Of a stretch of DNA of 6,852 bases, positions 4,567 to 6,852 are shown one piece after another. Made by a program: the position numbers and the translations under genes. Source of the stretch: Candidatus Eiseniibacteriota bacterium (GTDB taxonomy: Bacteria > Joyebacterota > Joyebacteria > Joyebacterales > Joyebacteraceae); NCBI GenBank assembly GCA_030610515.1, contig JAUWRQ010000055.1, positions 1 through 6,852 on the forward strand. Direction: 5' to 3'. Every line of letters begins with the position of its first letter. Position 1 is the stretch's first letter. The notes beneath the pieces were generated by a model. The model worked only from the letters and a program-made list of their open reading frames with translations, ran no database searches and was not told where the DNA came from.

Positions 4567-6852
4567 CCCGTGCCCTCGGCGCGGTCTCTGCTCCCGTGGA
4601 GCGTCTCGAGCCCGGCGAGCACGCGCTCGGGCGTGAGCGGGAGCCGCCTGAGCCTCAAACCCGTCGCCGCGAACACCGCGTTCGCGATGGCCGGGGCCAC
4701 GACGTCCACGGGGATCTCGGAGACGCTCTTCGCGCCGAACGGTCCGGTCGGCTCGTCGGTCGTGACGAGTATGGCCTTGATGGCCGGCGTGTCGACGGAG
4801 GAGAAGATGGCGTAGTCGATGAGGTTCGCGTTCAGCATGCGCCCCTTGTCGCTGAAGAGCATCTCCTCGGAGAGCGCGTACCCCAGGCCCATCGTGACAC
4901 CACCCTGTATCTGCCCCTCTGAGAGGGCCGGGTGGATCGGGAAGCCCAGGTCGATGGCGCAAGTGAAGTCCCGCACGTCCACGCGGCCGGTCTCGACGTC
5001 GACCTCGACGTCGGCCACCGCGGCGGCGAAGGGAGGCGGGCAGTCGAACGTGACGTTCGACGCCGTGAACGAGACCTGCTCCTTCTCCTCGCCGTACATC
5101 GCCAGGGACGTGACGTCCGCGAGAGGTACGGACTTCCCGCCGGGCCCACTGACGGCCCCGTCCGAGCACTCCAGTTCCTCCGCCGGCACGTCCATCATCT
5201 TCGAAGCGTGGTAGATGAGCCTGTCACGGACCATCTCCGCCGCGCGCACGACGGCGCCACCCGAAACATACGTGGTGCTCGAGGCGTAGGCCCCGACGTC
5301 GAACGGCGTGCGGTCGGTGTCGGAGGAGTAGACGACGACATCCCTGGGCTCGACACCCAGGACCTCGGCCGCCATCTGTCCGAGGATGGTGTCGCTGCCG
5401 GTTCCGAGGTCCGTGGCGCCTATCAGCAGGTGAAACGACCCGTCCTCGTTCGCCTTGATCGTGGCAGCACCCATATCGTCGCCGGGGATGCCGCTCCCGT
5501 GCATCGCGAACGCGACGCCTAGGCCCCGCCGCATGAACGGCTCCGAGCCCGCGGTTCCGAAGCGCCCTTCCTCGAGCTGCGAGCGCCACTCGTCCCACCC
5601 GGACGCGACCCGGACCTTCTCCCAGCACTCGGGAAGACCGTTCGTACGGATGATGCGGTCGTAGCCTACCTTGCCCTCGCCCAGGCTCGTGGCTATCGGG
5701 TCGCTGTCCCCTTCTCTGATGAGGTTCCTGAGGCGGAACTCGACCGCGTCTACACCCAGCTCGTAGGCGATCTCGTCCATGTGGGATTCGACCGCGAAGT
5801 AGCCCTGCGGAGCGCCGTACCCGCGGAGCGCGCCTGCCACGGGCAGGTTCGTGTAGACCGAGAAGGCCTCAAACCGGAGGTTCCCGGTGCGGTAGAGCGG
5901 CAGACTCTTGCTGCCGGTGTTGGAAGGCACGGTGAGCGCGTGAGCTCCGTAGGCGCCCGTGTTGACGAGGGCGCGCATCTCGCGCGCGACGATGAGGCCG
6001 TCCGCGTCGACGCCCGTCTTCACGGTGATGGTCTCCGGGTGCCTGGTCCTCGTGGCCGAGAGTTCCTCGTCGCGATCGAGCATGATCTTGACGGGGAGAC
6101 CCGTCTTGAGCGTCAGCGCGGCGCAGATGTCCTCGAGAACGACCTCCTGCTTGGCGCCGAAGGCCCCTCCTATCCGCGGCTTGATGACGCGGACCCTTGA
6201 GATCGGTAGACCATTCACGCGCGCGACGATCCTGCGGGCGTGGAACGGAACCTGCGTGCTCGTGACGACCACGAGCCGGTGCTTCTCGTCCATGTAGGTG
6301 AGCGTCACGTGCGGTTCGGTCGGCGTGCCGTGGACGTACTGCACGTCGTACACGTTCTCGAACACGCGGAAGGCGTCGGCGAAGGCGCCGTCGGGGTCGC
6401 CGACGCTCACGTCGATCCTCGCGGCGAGGGTGCGCGATGCGTCCGCTATTCCGCTCGCGTCCGGTGCGTCGTGGATGCAGGGAGCACCTTCGTCCATCGC
6501 CCTGGCAGGGTCAAGGATCGGAGGAAGCTCCTCGTACTCAACCTCGATGAGGTCGCAGGCCTTGTGCGCGAGAAGCGGCGTCTCGGCGGCAACCGCCGCG
6601 ACCCGGTCCCCTACGAATCGCACCTTCGTGTCGAGCATCACAGCGTCGTACGGTGACGGTTCGGGGTGGTTCTGGCCCGCCGTCGAAAAAGGCACGCGAG
6701 GTACGTCCTCGTGGGTCAGGACGCAGTGAACCCCGGGAAGGGCGCGGGCTCTGGAGGCATCGATGCGCACGATGCGCGCGTGGGCGTGCGGACTCCGCTT
6801 GATGCGACCGTACAGCATGCCATCGGCGGTGAAATCGTCTGTGTACTTGGCC
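4563..6852 (-). CDS. xdhA: Xanthine dehydrogenase family, molybdenum-binding subunit, 5' end outside the window
   Basis: Large molybdopterin subunit of a xanthine dehydrogenase family hydroxylase, which inserts water-derived oxygen into purines such as hypoxanthine and xanthine and passes electrons to 2Fe-2S and FAD subunits. 762 residues are visible. The frame runs past the Met at 6818 to the window edge as AKYTDDFTADG, the usual start of the a/b hammerhead domain, so only about 10-25 residues are missing. Counting from that Met, cofactor and active-site segments are TSTQ (186-189), GGAFGAK (217-223), ALRGYGAPQ (330-338, Arg332 matching the substrate arginine of bovine enzyme), GATDLGTGSD (467-476), GQIQGG (635-640), and GAKSVSE (695-701), with Glu701 the expected catalytic base. 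Gln224 follows the GAK motif where the bovine enzyme has substrate-binding Glu802. Other members of the family oxidise aldehydes, nicotinate or pterins. The deaminase neighbour, coupled by ATGA, favours a purine. Partner subunits are probably encoded to the right. Confidence 0.9.
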   Translation of the reverse strand, partial: AKYTDDFTADGMLYGRIKRSPHAHARIVRIDASRARALPGVHCVLTHEDVPRVPFSTAGQNHPEPSPYDAVMLDTKVRFVGDRVAAVAAETPLLAHKACDLIEVEYEELPPILDPARAMDEGAPCIHDAPDASGIADASRTLAARIDVSVGDPDGAFADAFRVFENVYDVQYVHGTPTEPHVTLTYMDEKHRLVVVTSTQVPFHARRIVARVNGLPISRVRVIKPRIGGAFGAKQEVVLEDICAALTLKTGLPVKIMLDRDEELSATRTRHPETITVKTGVDADGLIVAREMRALVNTGAYGAHALTVPSNTGSKSLPLYRTGNLRFEAFSVYTNLPVAGALRGYGAPQGYFAVESHMDEIAYELGVDAVEFRLRNLIREGDSDPIATSLGEGKVGYDRIIRTNGLPECWEKVRVASGWDEWRSQLEEGRFGTAGSEPFMRRGLGVAFAMHGSGIPGDDMGAATIKANEDGSFHLLIGATDLGTGSDTILGQMAAEVLGVEPRDVVVYSSDTDRTPFDVGAYASSTTYVSGGAVVRAAEMVRDRLIYHASKMMDVPAEELECSDGAVSGPGGKSVPLADVTSLAMYGEEKEQVSFTASNVTFDCPPPFAAAVADVEVDVETGRVDVRDFTCAIDLGFPIHPALSEGQIQGGVTMGLGYALSEEMLFSDKGRMLNANLIDYAIFSSVDTPAIKAILVTTDEPTGPFGAKSVSEIPVDVVAPAIANAVFAATGLRLRRLPLTPERVLAGLETLHGSRDRAEGTG
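4573..4577 (-). promoter_or_regulatory. Ribosome binding site of the deaminase
   Basis: GAGGG on the minus strand, 6 bases before ATG 4566, within the last codons of the xanthine dehydrogenase gene. It supports the overlapping ATGA start rather than a much longer frame. Confidence 0.65.

Noticed and set aside
4567..5169. Roughly 200-codon upstream extension of the deaminase frame
   Set aside because: The extra part overlaps the xanthine dehydrogenase coding sequence in another frame and reads as low-complexity Arg/Gly. ATG 4566 with its ribosome binding site and ATGA overlap gives the normal family length.
1..6852. tRNA or rRNA genes, CRISPR arrays, insertion sequences
   Set aside because: Reading both strands showed no clover-leaf or rRNA-like segments, no regularly spaced repeats, and no transposase motifs or terminal inverted repeats.

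Overview
The window comes from a GC-rich bacterium. All five protein-coding genes lie on the minus strand, so they are described in transcription order, from high to low coordinates. The organism cannot be named from this sequence. The GC-rich codon use, a lamin-tail-domain secreted protein, and that protein's Trp-Gly...Lys-Ala-Leu-Tyr-Lys carboxy end recall uncultured FCB-group lineages such as Eisenbacteria or Krumholzibacteriota. That is an impression from memory, not a demonstration.

Region A (6852-3166) is a purine-oxidation module. The molybdenum subunit of a xanthine dehydrogenase family enzyme enters the window with only its first few codons missing. Its TGA stop overlaps, as ATGA, the start of an amidohydrolase that resembles 8-oxoguanine deaminase. 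One enzyme hydroxylates purines and the other deaminates an oxopurine, so both are expected to converge on urate. The FAD and 2Fe-2S partners are probably encoded just beyond the right edge.

Region B (3165-1889) holds two intergenic stretches around one monocistronic-looking gene. The gene encodes a small secreted protein with a signal peptide and a lamin-tail-like domain. A GC-rich hairpin downstream may be its terminator.

Region C (1958-1) is a two-gene unit with a readable sigma-70-type promoter whose -35 box is overlapped by a perfect 12-bp palindrome. It encodes holo-[acyl-carrier-protein] synthase (AcpS) and, overlapping it by TTGA, an AcsA-type acetyl-CoA synthetase that runs off the left edge. 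Both genes start with TTG behind a strong GGAGG. One makes acetyl-CoA and the other uses CoA to activate acyl carrier protein, so the pair links acetate activation with lipid synthesis.

No RNA gene, mobile element, CRISPR array or clearly novel system was seen. The long open frames on the plus strand are antisense shadows of these genes.
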